From NCBI GenBank assembly GCA_016125425.1, contig WGLT01000010.1:45976-109975 (forward strand): a stretch of 64,000 nt of DNA, read 5' to 3'. The translations under genes and the position numbers were made by a program. The stretch comes from Alphaproteobacteria bacterium. GTDB taxonomy: Bacteria; Pseudomonadota; Alphaproteobacteria; Caulobacterales; Parvularculaceae. Numbering within the stretch: the stretch's first letter is position 1; each line of letters starts with the position of its first letter. Shown piece by piece: positions 34,857 through 43,730 of this stretch. The notes under the pieces are model-generated. The model made no database searches, had not been told where the DNA came from, and saw nothing but the letters and a program-made list of their open reading frames with translations.

Positions 34857-36050
34857 CTATTTTTCAAGCGCCTTGACGCCTGGCAGCTCCTTGCCCTCCA
34901 GCCATTCAAGGAAGGCGCCGCCGGCGGTCGACACATAGGTGAAATCATCTGCGACGCCGGCGTGATTCAGCGCGGCGACCGTATCGCCCCCGCCCGCGAC
35001 GGCGACGAGGCCGGCCTCTTTGACGCGTCTTGCCGCAAAGCGCGCGGACTCGACCGTCGCCGTATCGAAAGGCGGCGTCTCGAATGCGCCGAGCGGGCCG
35101 TTCCAGACAAGCGTTTTCGCCGCCTCGATTTCAGCCGCGATCGCGTCGACCGTATCGGGCCCGAGATCAAGAATCATCCTGTCGGACGGCACATTCTCGA
35201 CGCTGACGACTTCGCTTTCAGCGCCCGCGCGCAGCGCGTCCGCGACCACGACGTCGCTCGGCAAAATGAGCGCGCAGCCGCCCCGCGCCGCAGCCTGCTC
35301 GATCTCGCGCGCCGTCGCCGCCAGATCGGGCTCGCTGAGCGATGCGCCGACGCAGACGCCGCGGGCCGAAAGAAAAGTGTTCGCCATCGCGCCGCCGATA
35401 ACCAGCGCATCCGCCTTGCCGACCAGGTTTTTCAGCAGATCGATCTTCGTCGAGATCTTGGCGCCGCCGACGACCGCGACGAGAGGGCGCACGGGATTCG
35501 ACAGCGCGGCCGTCAGATAATCGAGTTCGGCCTCCATGGCGCGGCCGGCGGCCGCGGGAAGAACATGCGCGAGGCCTTCGGTCGAGGCGTGAGCGCGATG
35601 CGCGGCCGAGAATGCGTCATTCACATAGAGGTCGCCGTTTGCGGCGAGCGCCTTGACGAAGTCAGGGTCGTTTTTTTCTTCGCCCGAATGAAACCGCGTA
35701 TTCTCGAAAACGGCGACGTCGCCGTCGATCAATCGGTCCGCGGTTTTCTTCGCCGGCTCGCCGACGCAGTCTTCGGCGAATTCGACCGGGCCGCCGAGCA
35801 AGTCGCCCAGCGCCTTGGCGACAGGCTTGAGCGAGAATTCGGGTTTCGGTTCGCCTTTGGGACGGCCGAAATGCGAAAGCAGAATGACCTTCGCGCCCTT
35901 TTTCGACAGCTCCCTGATCGTCGGCAGCGCGCGCTGAATGCGCGTGTCATCCGTGACCTGACCGTCTTTCATCGGCACGTTGAAATCGACGCGCACAAGC
36001 ACGCGTTTGCCCTGAACGTCGAGATCGTCAAGCGTTCTGTAACCGCTCAT
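34857..36050 (-). CDS. pgk: Phosphoglycerate kinase
   Basis: Phosphoglycerate kinase interconverts 1,3-bisphosphoglycerate and 3-phosphoglycerate with ADP/ATP. The 397-residue protein has the substrate motif [12 protein letters not shown] near residue 18, HFGRPKGEP near 62, [14 protein letters not shown] near 195, the nucleotide-binding WNGPLGAFE near 312, and [15 protein letters not shown] near 350. All are intact. It follows gap by 49 bases on the minus strand. Confidence 0.97.
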   Translation of the reverse strand: MSGYRTLDDLDVQGKRVLVRVDFNVPMKDGQVTDDTRIQRALPTIRELSKKGAKVILLSHFGRPKGEPKPEFSLKPVAKALGDLLGGPVEFAEDCVGEPAKKTADRLIDGDVAVFENTRFHSGEEKNDPDFVKALAANGDLYVNDAFSAAHRAHASTEGLAHVLPAAAGRAMEAELDYLTAALSNPVRPLVAVVGGAKISTKIDLLKNLVGKADALVIGGAMANTFLSARGVCVGASLSEPDLAATAREIEQAAARGGCALILPSDVVVADALRAGAESEVVSVENVPSDRMILDLGPDTVDAIAAEIEAAKTLVWNGPLGAFETPPFDTATVESARFAARRVKEAGLVAVAGGGDTVAALNHAGVADDFTYVSTAGGAFLEWLEGKELPGVKALEK

Positions 36051-36099
36051 GCGCGCGCTTCCTTCCGTGCGGCCGGGCCGGCTTCGCGACCGTCCCCCG

Positions 36100-37107
36100 C
36101 TAGAGACGTTTGCCCATCTCGAGCGCGACGTCGCTCATCCGGGTCGAGAAGCCCCATTCATTATCGTACCAGGTCAGGATGCGCGCCAGGCGCTTGCCGA
36201 TCACCTGCGTCTGGTCCGCCGCGAAGATCGAGGAATGCGGATCGTGGTTGAAGTCGTGCGAAACGAGCGGCGCCTCGACATAGGCGAGCACGCCCTTCAT
36301 CGGCCCTTCCGCGGCTTCGCGTATCGCGGCGTTGATATCTTCGACCGTAACGTCGCGCGCGGTCGTCAGCACGAGATCGACGACCGAGACATTCGGGGTC
36401 GGCACGCGGATCGCCGAACCGTCGAGCTTGCCCTTGAGCTCGGGCAGCACCAGGCCAATCGCTTTCGCCGCGCCCGTCGACGTCGGAATCATCGACAGCG
36501 CCGCCGCGCGCGCCCGATGCAGATCCTTGTGCAGCGTGTCGAGCGTCGGCTGATCGCCCGTATAGGAATGGATGGTCGTCATATAGCCGTGCTCAAGCCC
36601 GAACGCGTCGTTGAGCGCTTTCGCGACCGGAGCGAGGCAATTGGTCGTGCACGAGCCGTTGGACACGATGAGATCGTCTTTCGTCAGCGTGTCATGGTTG
36701 ACCTTGTAGACCACGGTCTTGTCGGCGTCCTTCGCCGGCGCCGAGACGAGCACGCGCTTTGCGCCCGCCTTCAGGTGCATCGCCGCTTTTTCGCGATCGG
36801 TGAAGAGCCCGGTGCATTCAAACACGATATCGACGCCCAGCGAATTCCACGGCAGTTTCGACGGATCACGCTCGGAGAAGACCTTCATCTTGCCCATGCC
36901 GGCGTCGATCGTGTCTTCGGTGGTTTTCACCTCCCCCGGGAAGCGTCCGTGTACGGAATCATAGCGAAGCAGATGCGCGTTCGTCTCCACGGGTCCGAGA
37001 TCGTTGATCGCGACAACCTCGATTCCCTTACGGCGCGTTTCGATCATTGACCGCAGCGCGAGGCGCCCGATGCGTCCGAACCCGTTGATGGCGACTTTGA
37101 GGGCCAT
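36100..37107 (-). CDS. gap: Glyceraldehyde-3-phosphate dehydrogenase
   Basis: GAPDH interconverts glyceraldehyde 3-phosphate and 1,3-bisphosphoglycerate with NAD(P). The 335-residue protein opens with the Rossmann motif [15 protein letters not shown], has the catalytic cysteine in [12 protein letters not shown] near residue 154 (the usual form is [12 protein letters not shown], so a glycine replaces alanine), the catalytic histidine in [10 protein letters not shown], and ends [14 protein letters not shown]. It lies nine bases after the tkt stop, so the two are surely co-transcribed. NAD versus NADP preference cannot be judged by eye. Confidence 0.97.
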   Translation of the reverse strand: MALKVAINGFGRIGRLALRSMIETRRKGIEVVAINDLGPVETNAHLLRYDSVHGRFPGEVKTTEDTIDAGMGKMKVFSERDPSKLPWNSLGVDIVFECTGLFTDREKAAMHLKAGAKRVLVSAPAKDADKTVVYKVNHDTLTKDDLIVSNGSCTTNCLAPVAKALNDAFGLEHGYMTTIHSYTGDQPTLDTLHKDLHRARAAALSMIPTSTGAAKAIGLVLPELKGKLDGSAIRVPTPNVSVVDLVLTTARDVTVEDINAAIREAAEGPMKGVLAYVEAPLVSHDFNHDPHSSIFAADQTQVIGKRLARILTWYDNEWGFSTRMSDVALEMGKRL

Positions 37108-37116
37108 AACCTTCTC

Positions 37117-39117
37117 CTAACCGACCAGTTTTTTCGCGGCGTCGACGATCGCCGCTTTGGTGACGCCGAAATGCTCATAGAGGACAGGGGCGGGCGCCGA
37201 CGCGCCGAAGCCCGTCATGCCGATGAAGACGTCCTTGCGCCGCAGGAAGAGATCCCAGCCCTGGCGAATCGCCGCTTCGACGCCGATCCTCGGCGCCTTT
37301 CCCAGGACATCCTTGCGGTATTTCTCAGGCTGCGCCGCGAACAATTCGAAACAGGGGGCGGAGACGACGCGCGCGCGGATCTTGCCGCCGGCGAGGCTCT
37401 GCTGCGCGGCGACGGCGAGTTCGACTTCCGAGCCCGTCGCAATGAGGACGACATCGGGGTCGGGCGCATCGGAAACGACATAGGCGCCTCTCGCCGAGAG
37501 GTTTTCGTCTGTATGCTGAAGCCGCGCCGGCGCGAGATTCTGACGCGTCAGCGCCAGCAGGCTCGGCCCCTTGTCGTCGGCGAGCGCAAGCTCCCAGCAT
37601 TCCGCGGTCTCGATCGCATCGGCCGGCCTGTAGACTTTCAGGTTCGGAATCGCCCTCAGGGCGGCGAGATGTTCGACCGGCTGGTGCGTCGGCCCGTCTT
37701 CGCCGAGTCCGATCGAGTCGTGCGTCATCACAAAAATCGAGCGCACGCCCATCAGCGCCGCGAGCCGGATGGCGGGCCGGCAATAATCGGAAAAAACGAG
37801 GAAAGTGCCGCCATAGGGAATGACGCCGCCATGAAGCGCCATCCCGTTCATGGCCGCGGCCATGCCGTGTTCGCGGATGCCGTAATGGATATAGCGGCCG
37901 GCGTAATTCTCCGCGCTCAGAATATCGATGTTCTTGGTCTTGGTGTTGTTCGAGCCGGTCAGGTCCGCCGAACCGCCGATCGTCGTCGGCGCCGCGGCGT
38001 TGACGACTTCGAGCGCCATTTCGGAGGCCTTGCGCGTCGAAACGGTCGGCGGCGCCTTGGCGAGAGTTTTCTTGTAGCCGGACATCGCTGACGCCAGCGC
38101 CCGGGAGCAATCCCCGGCGAGCGCCGCCTCGAAGGCTCCCCTGTGCGGCGAGGCGTCGAGGCGCGCGCGCCATTGCTGGCGGGCGTCCGCGCCGCGCCGG
38201 CCCGCCGCGCGCCATTCGCCCAGGATGTCGTCCGGAATTTCGAAGGGCGGGTAAGGCCAGCCCAGAGCCTCGCGGGCGCCCTTGATCTCGTCGGCCCCGA
38301 GCGGCGAGCCGTGACTGGACGCCGCGCCGGCCTTGGTCGGCGCGCCCCGGCCGATGATGGTCCGGCAGGCGATCAGACTCGGCCTGTCCGAGGCGTGCGC
38401 GCGTTCGATCGCCGCCGCAATCGCGCCGGGATCATGCCCGTCCACGCGCTCGGCCCGCCAGCCCGAGGCTTCAAAGCGCGCAAGCTGGTCGGTCGAGTCG
38501 GAAAGCGAAGTCGGCCCGTCGATCGAAATCTGATTATCGTCGAAGAAGACGATCAGCTTACGGAGCTTTAGGTGGCCAGCCAGCGCAATCGCCTCCTGGC
38601 TGACGCCTTCCATGAGGCAGCCGTCGCCGGCGATCGCATAGGTGCGGTGATCGACGACGTCTTCGCCATAGCGGGCGGACAGATGCGCCTCCGCGATCGC
38701 CATGCCGACCGCATTGGCGAGCCCCTGGCCCAACGGGCCCGTCGTCGTTTCAACCAGAGGCGCGTGGCCGTATTCGGGATGGCCCGCGGTTTTCGAGCCG
38801 AGCTGGCGGAAATTCTTGATCTCCTCGATATCCATGCCCTCAAAGCCGAGAAGATAGGCGAGCGCGTAAAGCAGCATCGAGCCGTGGCCGGCCGAGAGAA
38901 CAAATCGGTCGCGATCGGGCCAGTCCGGCGCCGCCGCGTCGAATTTCAGAAAGCGCGTGAACAGCACCGTCGCGACATCCGCCGCGCCCATGGGCATGCC
39001 GGGATGGCCTGATTTCGCCTTTTCGACGGCGTCCATGGCGAGCGCCCTGACGGCGTTGGCGAGGCGCGCATGGGCGGCCATATCAACGGGCGCCTCGGCG
39101 CGAGCGGGAGCGAGCAT
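37117..39117 (-). CDS. tkt: Transketolase
   Basis: Transketolase moves two-carbon units between sugar phosphates using thiamine pyrophosphate, in the pentose phosphate and Calvin cycles. The 666-residue protein has [21 protein letters not shown] at the start, the TPP-binding region [16 protein letters not shown] near residue 150, [13 protein letters not shown], and the pyrimidine-domain [14 protein letters not shown] near 410. The ATG at 39117 follows GAGG; an open frame 26 codons longer upstream is less likely. It heads a tkt-gap-pgk-fba run on the minus strand. Confidence 0.96.
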   Translation of the reverse strand: MLAPARAEAPVDMAAHARLANAVRALAMDAVEKAKSGHPGMPMGAADVATVLFTRFLKFDAAAPDWPDRDRFVLSAGHGSMLLYALAYLLGFEGMDIEEIKNFRQLGSKTAGHPEYGHAPLVETTTGPLGQGLANAVGMAIAEAHLSARYGEDVVDHRTYAIAGDGCLMEGVSQEAIALAGHLKLRKLIVFFDDNQISIDGPTSLSDSTDQLARFEASGWRAERVDGHDPGAIAAAIERAHASDRPSLIACRTIIGRGAPTKAGAASSHGSPLGADEIKGAREALGWPYPPFEIPDDILGEWRAAGRRGADARQQWRARLDASPHRGAFEAALAGDCSRALASAMSGYKKTLAKAPPTVSTRKASEMALEVVNAAAPTTIGGSADLTGSNNTKTKNIDILSAENYAGRYIHYGIREHGMAAAMNGMALHGGVIPYGGTFLVFSDYCRPAIRLAALMGVRSIFVMTHDSIGLGEDGPTHQPVEHLAALRAIPNLKVYRPADAIETAECWELALADDKGPSLLALTRQNLAPARLQHTDENLSARGAYVVSDAPDPDVVLIATGSEVELAVAAQQSLAGGKIRARVVSAPCFELFAAQPEKYRKDVLGKAPRIGVEAAIRQGWDLFLRRKDVFIGMTGFGASAPAPVLYEHFGVTKAAIVDAAKKLVG

Positions 39118-39313
39118 GGCGGCCTCAAATAATAGAGCGGAAGGGGCGGGCCTTTGGGCAGCCCCGCTAATGCCTGCGGCGGCGTTTGCGGTCAAGGCCG
39201 GGAAAGCCCTTACGCGGCCCCGGAGCGTGGGGAAAGCGTAACTTCGCAGGCGCTGGACAGCGCCCGCGGCGCTCTCCAGACTAACCGCTCCGTTCCTCTA
39301 AGGAAGACACGCC

Positions 39314-39544
39314 ATGTCGGCCCTCGAAGAAGCGGTGCACTCCCTCGCCTCCGCCCTTGACGCGCTGGAAGCGCGCCTTGACGACCGTCTCGGCGAATTC
39401 GCGGCCGATGCGGACGCCGTCGACGCCGCCCGCCGTCAGGCGAAGGTTGCGAGGACCCATGCGGCCGCCGCCGCCGCAGGGCTCGCCGCCGCGATCGGCG
39501 AACTTCGCTCCCTGCTCGGCGAATATGGCGGCGAAGGAGAATGA
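39314..39544 (+). CDS. DUF4164-like coiled-coil protein
   Basis: A 76-residue, alanine- and acidic-rich protein predicted to be one long coiled coil (LEEAVHSLASALDALEARLDD and later LAAAIGELRSLLGEYG). Small proteins of this kind precede zapA throughout Rhizobiales and carry the label DUF4164, to which I assign this one by position and character. GGAAG lies before the ATG, and the stop is four bases before zapA. A role with ZapA in cell division is inferred from context. Confidence 0.75.
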   Translation: MSALEEAVHSLASALDALEARLDDRLGEFAADADAVDAARRQAKVARTHAAAAAAGLAAAIGELRSLLGEYGGEGE

Positions 39545-39548
39545 AACG

Positions 39549-39878
39549 ATGGCCCAGGTCGAAGTCAGCATCAACAGCCGCGCCTACAAGATAACGTGCG
39601 AGAACGGCCAGGAAGGCCGCCTGCAACAGCTCGCGAGTTATTATGACCGCCTCGTCGTTCAACTCGCGCGCGAACTCGGCCAGATCGGCGACACGCGGCT
39701 GATGCTGCTCGCCGCGCTCACCGTCTGCGACGAGCTCTTTGAAACCAAACGCCGCCTCGCCGACCTCGAACACGCCACGGACGCGCTCGACTCGGACACG
39801 GTCGGCGGGGCGAGCCGCGTCATCGACGCCGCGACGCAACGCGTCAACGCGATCAAGGAAAAACTCGAGACCGCCTAG
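39549..39878 (+). CDS. zapA: Cell division protein ZapA
   Basis: ZapA binds FtsZ and promotes bundling at the division site. The 109-residue protein has VEVSINSRAYKITCENGQE at the start, followed by LQQLASYYDRLV and LMLLAALTVCDELFE, which match the ZapA N-terminal dimerisation domain, then a C-terminal coiled coil. The ATG at 39549 is four bases after the preceding stop with AGGAGAATG overlapping it. Its stop codon shares CTAG with the convergent nitroreductase stop. In many proteobacteria 6S RNA follows zapA; here there is no room for it. Confidence 0.92.
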   Translation: MAQVEVSINSRAYKITCENGQEGRLQQLASYYDRLVVQLARELGQIGDTRLMLLAALTVCDELFETKRRLADLEHATDALDSDTVGGASRVIDAATQRVNAIKEKLETA

Positions 39879-40561
39879 ATCACGGTCAGGATTTCGCCAA
39901 GCGGCTTTTTCCTGAGCGCGTGCTCGGGAACCTTTGCGTCGGCGGCGGGCAGGCCTGCGACGATCAGCATATAGGGTTTTTCGCTCGCGGGACGGCCCAG
40001 CAGATCGTTCATGAAACCCATCGGATTCGGCGTGTGCGTGAGGGTCGCAAGGCCCGCGCGGTGCAGGGCGACGAGCAAAAACCCGCAGGCGATGCCGACG
40101 CTCTCATGCATGTAATAGGTTTTGCCCTCGCCCCTTTCCCCGTCGGCGCGGCGTTTGGCGAAGACGGCGATGATCCAGGGCGCGATTTCGAGATAAGGCT
40201 TGTTTTCGTCCGTGCCGAGCGGCGCCAGGGCCTCCAGCCATTCCGCGGAGGCTCTGCGCCAATAAAACGCCCGCTCTTCGGCTTCGGCCGCTTCGCGGAT
40301 TTTCCGTTTCACAGTCTGATCGCCGATCAGGACGAAATGCCATGGCTGAAGATTGGCGCCGGACGGCGCGCGCCCGGCCGCCGCAATGCAGTCTTCGATG
40401 ACGGCGCGCGGCACAGGCGTCGGCGCGAAGTCGCGAATGGTGTGACGGCGCTTGATGTCGGCGAGAAACGCCTTTGCGTCCGCTGCCATTTCATCGGGCG
40501 CGCGTTCGGTGAAATCGCCCAGTTCGGAAAGCGGCGTGAAAGCCGGATGCTGCGCGCTCAT
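39875..40561 (-). CDS. Nitroreductase-family flavoprotein
   Basis: A 228-residue FMN-dependent oxidoreductase. It has the FMN-binding region RRHTIRDFAPTPVPR near residue 37, AGRAPSGANLQPWHFVLIGD near 66, and the C-terminal family stretch ALHRAGLATLTHTPNPMGF near 168. Members reduce nitro groups, quinones or similar acceptors with NAD(P)H; a subset acts in cobalamin or iodotyrosine chemistry, but the substrate cannot be told here. It converges on zapA with overlapping stops. Confidence 0.9.
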   Translation of the reverse strand: MSAQHPAFTPLSELGDFTERAPDEMAADAKAFLADIKRRHTIRDFAPTPVPRAVIEDCIAAAGRAPSGANLQPWHFVLIGDQTVKRKIREAAEAEERAFYWRRASAEWLEALAPLGTDENKPYLEIAPWIIAVFAKRRADGERGEGKTYYMHESVGIACGFLLVALHRAGLATLTHTPNPMGFMNDLLGRPASEKPYMLIVAGLPAADAKVPEHALRKKPLGEILTVI

Positions 40562-40628
40562 AAATCCTCGCCGATCGTCCTTTGCGGTTACTATAACGGC
40601 TTCGCTGTCCAGATCGATAAGACGGCGT

Positions 40629-42470
40629 TCAGCGCCGGCCGAACAGGCGTTCGATATCGGCGAGTTTCAATTCGACATAAGTCGGCCGGCCGTGATTGCA
40701 CTGGCCGGAATGCGGCGTCGCCTCCATCTGGCGAAGCAGCGCATTCATCTCTTCGGCCGTGAGACGCCGGCCGGCGCGCACCGAACCGCGGCACGCCATC
40801 GAGCCGCACACGTCCTCGAGACGCTCCTTGAGCGCGAGCCCTTCCTCGAATTCCGCGAGATCTTCGGCGAGCGCGCGCACCAGCGCGCCGATATCGGGCT
40901 TGCCAAGAAGCGCCGGCGTTTCGCGGACAAGGATCGCGTCCTCGCCGAAGCGCTCCAGCACAAGGCCGAGCTCGGCGAATTCGCCGGCGCGCGCGGCGAT
41001 GCGCTCGGCCTCTTCCGCGCCGAGTTCGACGATTTCGGGAATGAGAAGACCCTGGCGCGGAACGCCGCCTGCGGCGAGCGCCTCTTTCATGCGTTCATAG
41101 ACAAGCCGTTCATGCGCCGCGTGCTGGTCGACGATGACGAGACCGTCTTTCGTCTGGGCGACAATATAGGTCTCATGAATTTGCGCGCGCGCCGCGCCGA
41201 GCGGAAATTCGTCGGGCGGCGCCTCGGGCGCCGTTTCGGCGCGCGCGGTCGGCGCCCCGAAGCCTTCAAAGCCCCGCGGACGATCTTCGAGCCCCGCGCC
41301 GGCCGTTGGCGCCTCGACAGGCGCGCGGAAAGGATTGCCGGCGGGCGAAGCGAGCGCGGGCGCCGCGCCGGCGCGCATGCGCCCGAGCGCGAAGGCGCCG
41401 GTCGTCGTCGCGGCGCGGTGGCCGGCTTCGGCGAGCGCATGGCGCAGCGCGCCGACTATGAGGCCGCGCACGCCGGCGGCGTCGCGAAATCGCACTTCCG
41501 TTTTCGCCGGATGCACATTGACGTCCACGAGTTCGGGCGCGAGTTCGAGAAACAGCGCGACGGCGGGGTGCCGGTCGCGCGCGAGAAAGTCCGCGTAGGC
41601 GCCGCGCACGGCCCCGACCAGCAGCTTGTCCCGGACAGGCCGTCCGTTCACGAACAGATATTGCCTGTCGGCGAGCCCGCGGTTGAAAGTCGGCAAGCCG
41701 GCGAACCCTCTCAGGCGCACGCCGGCGCGCTCGGCGTCTATGGCGAGCGCGTTATCTTCAAAGTCGCGCCCCATGATCGCGCCGAGCCGCTTCAGCCGGC
41801 CCGCCTCGTCGGCGCCCGTCGCCGGCAGGGAGAGAACGCGCTTTCCATCCGCGGCGAGCGAAAAGGCGACCTCCGGAAACGCCATGGCGAGGCGGCGCAC
41901 CGTCTCGGAGACCGCCGCGCTTTCGGCCCGCTCCGATTTCAGGAATTTGAGGCGGGCGGGCGTCGCATAGAAAAGATCGCGCACTTCGACGCGGGCGCCA
42001 TCGCCCGCAAAGGCGGCCGGCGCCGGCTCGCCGACCCGTCCCGCATCGACGACAAGCCGCCAGGCGTCCTTTTCGCCGGCGGCGCGGCTTGTGATCTCAA
42101 GCCGCGCGACGGCGCCGATCGAAGGCAGAGCTTCGCCGCGAAAGCCCATGGTCGCGATATTGGTCAGATCGTATTCGCCTTTCGCCGACGCAGCGAGCTT
42201 GGACGTGGCGTGCCGTTCGACGGCGAGGACGAGGCTGTCGCGCGCAATGCCGGCGCCGTCGTCGAGCACGACGAGCCCTTTCGCGCCGCCGCCCCAGATT
42301 TCAACGTCAATCCGGCGCGCGCCGGCGTCGAGACTGTTTTCGACAAGCTCCTTCACCGCCGCGGCCGGGCGTTCGATCACCTCGCCCGCGGCGATACGGT
42401 TGACAGCGTCCGGCGGGAGGCGGCGGATCTCGGCTCTGCGCGGCGGCGGGGCGGGAGACGCGGTCAGCAT
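40629..42470 (-). CDS. mutL: DNA mismatch repair protein MutL
   Basis: MutL couples MutS recognition to strand removal in mismatch repair. The 613-residue protein has the GHKL ATPase motifs [31 protein letters not shown] and [12 protein letters not shown] in the first 110 residues, and a C-terminal dimerisation domain from about residue 430. The endonuclease motif [12 protein letters not shown] (pattern DQHAx2Ex4E) and the zinc-site motifs ACRGSVR and CNHGRPT are present, so it is probably a nicking MutL, unlike the E. coli protein, consistent with a methyl-independent repair route. The ATG at 42470 begins the conserved region; the upstream frame is not conserved-looking. It follows the BamF-like gene by 76 bases. 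Confidence 0.95.
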   Translation of the reverse strand: MLTASPAPPPRRAEIRRLPPDAVNRIAAGEVIERPAAAVKELVENSLDAGARRIDVEIWGGGAKGLVVLDDGAGIARDSLVLAVERHATSKLAASAKGEYDLTNIATMGFRGEALPSIGAVARLEITSRAAGEKDAWRLVVDAGRVGEPAPAAFAGDGARVEVRDLFYATPARLKFLKSERAESAAVSETVRRLAMAFPEVAFSLAADGKRVLSLPATGADEAGRLKRLGAIMGRDFEDNALAIDAERAGVRLRGFAGLPTFNRGLADRQYLFVNGRPVRDKLLVGAVRGAYADFLARDRHPAVALFLELAPELVDVNVHPAKTEVRFRDAAGVRGLIVGALRHALAEAGHRAATTTGAFALGRMRAGAAPALASPAGNPFRAPVEAPTAGAGLEDRPRGFEGFGAPTARAETAPEAPPDEFPLGAARAQIHETYIVAQTKDGLVIVDQHAAHERLVYERMKEALAAGGVPRQGLLIPEIVELGAEEAERIAARAGEFAELGLVLERFGEDAILVRETPALLGKPDIGALVRALAEDLAEFEEGLALKERLEDVCGSMACRGSVRAGRRLTAEEMNALLRQMEATPHSGQCNHGRPTYVELKLADIERLFGRR

Positions 42471-42546
42471 GGAGGGATCATGCCCGATTCCAGGGTCGGC
42501 CGCGCCGGCGCGGCCATGAATTGGGAAAACCGTCCGCGGCGCGCGT

Positions 42547-43119
42547 TCAGAAGACGCCCGGCAGGCCGAGCGACTTGCCCTTCTTGATCTCGACTTTGGC
42601 GTCCTTGCCGATGACGGCGTCGATGGCGCGCTGGCGTTCGGCCATCCAGGCGGCCGGATCGTCGACCTTGAGCGGCGCGGCCGAGTCGTCGACTTTTCCG
42701 TCGAGAAATTTCCAGAAGATAAGTTCGTTCGCGAAGCTGCGGTCCTTCTTGGCGCGCCCGCCATTCTCCGCGTCGAGCTGCGCGCGAATGTCCGGATCGG
42801 CCTGAAGCGCATTGGCTTTCGTCATGAGCGCCTGTTCGCCCGGCGAAGGCGGCGCGAAATTGGGATCGCCCAACAGCACCTGCCGGGCGCGATCAGAGGG
42901 CGCGAGCTCATCGGGCCGGGTCTCGCCCGGTTTGGGCGGGCGCAGCGAGTAATCAGGCGGCACCACCAGCGGCGCCTTGGTCGTGATGGCGAATTCGTCC
43001 GGAGGGTTTTTTCCCCCGCCGACGGCCTTGGTGAAGCCCGCGCAACCGCTTGTCGCCGCCGCAAGGATCGCGAACAGAGCCCCCGCCCGAATCGCCGCCA
43101 TTCCATGACGCATTTTCAT
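42547..43119 (-). CDS. BamF-like lipoprotein, DUF3035 family
   Basis: A 190-residue outer-membrane lipoprotein. The signal peptide ends in the lipobox TSGC (residues near 26). The mature protein starts with the conserved segment [19 protein letters not shown], which defines the DUF3035 family; the Caulobacter member is described as BamF, an accessory of the beta-barrel assembly complex. The start at 43119 follows GGAG by four bases. It lies 59 bases after lspA, the peptidase that would cleave its own signal, in the usual alphaproteobacterial order ileS-lspA-DUF3035. Confidence 0.85.
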   Translation of the reverse strand: MKMRHGMAAIRAGALFAILAAATSGCAGFTKAVGGGKNPPDEFAITTKAPLVVPPDYSLRPPKPGETRPDELAPSDRARQVLLGDPNFAPPSPGEQALMTKANALQADPDIRAQLDAENGGRAKKDRSFANELIFWKFLDGKVDDSAAPLKVDDPAAWMAERQRAIDAVIGKDAKVEIKKGKSLGLPGVF

Positions 43120-43178
43120 CACGCTCCAACAAAATTCGGCCGGACTATATCGCCGCCCCTCCGCCAAGGCAAAAGCCA

Positions 43179-43730
43179 TCAGGATTCGGGGGGATGCGGC
43201 TTTTGCGACCGCCCCTGAAGGAGCCAGTCGGCGACAAGCGCGGCGATGCCGACATTGATCGCCGCGTCCGCCACATTGAAGACCCAGGGAAAATAAAGGC
43301 CCGAGAAATCGAGGAAATCGCGCACATAGCCATAGAGCGCGCGATCGATCAGATTGCCGACGGCGCCGCCCATGATGAGCGCGACCCCCGTCGCCGTCAG
43401 CGGGCGGCGGATCGTCGCAAGCCAGCCGCAAAGCAGGCCCGCAATGAAGAGAGCGAGAAGGGAAAGGAAAACGCGCGAGACGAGCCCGCCGGCGAACAGG
43501 CCGAAACTGACCCCCTTGTTTTCAACGAAGGTGAGATCGAAGACGCGTGAAATCTCGATATGGCCGCCGGGGCGCATCGGCAGACGAATGACGTCGACGA
43601 TGTAGAACTTGGACGCCTGATCGAGCGCGGCGACGAGCAAAGCGCCGATCACGCCTGCCCAGAACAGCGGATTGGCGCGCGCCAGGCTCGCCCAGGCGCG
43701 GAATTTTTCGAGCGCGCGCGCCGCAGCCAT
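43179..43730 (-). CDS. lspA: Lipoprotein signal peptidase
   Basis: LspA removes signal peptides from prolipoproteins in the inner membrane. The 183-residue protein has four membrane segments, the first aspartyl region GALLVAALDQASKFYIVD near residue 37, and the two catalytic aspartates in GGAVGNLIDRALYG near 128 and FNVADAAINVG near 150. The start ATG overlaps the ileS stop as TGATG, so the two genes are translationally coupled, as in many bacteria. Confidence 0.95.
   Translation of the reverse strand: MAAARALEKFRAWASLARANPLFWAGVIGALLVAALDQASKFYIVDVIRLPMRPGGHIEISRVFDLTFVENKGVSFGLFAGGLVSRVFLSLLALFIAGLLCGWLATIRRPLTATGVALIMGGAVGNLIDRALYGYVRDFLDFSGLYFPWVFNVADAAINVGIAALVADWLLQGRSQKPHPPES

Noticed and set aside
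39840..39920. 6S RNA after zapA
   Set aside because: In many proteobacteria ssrS follows zapA, but the nitroreductase gene ends at the zapA stop, leaving no space.
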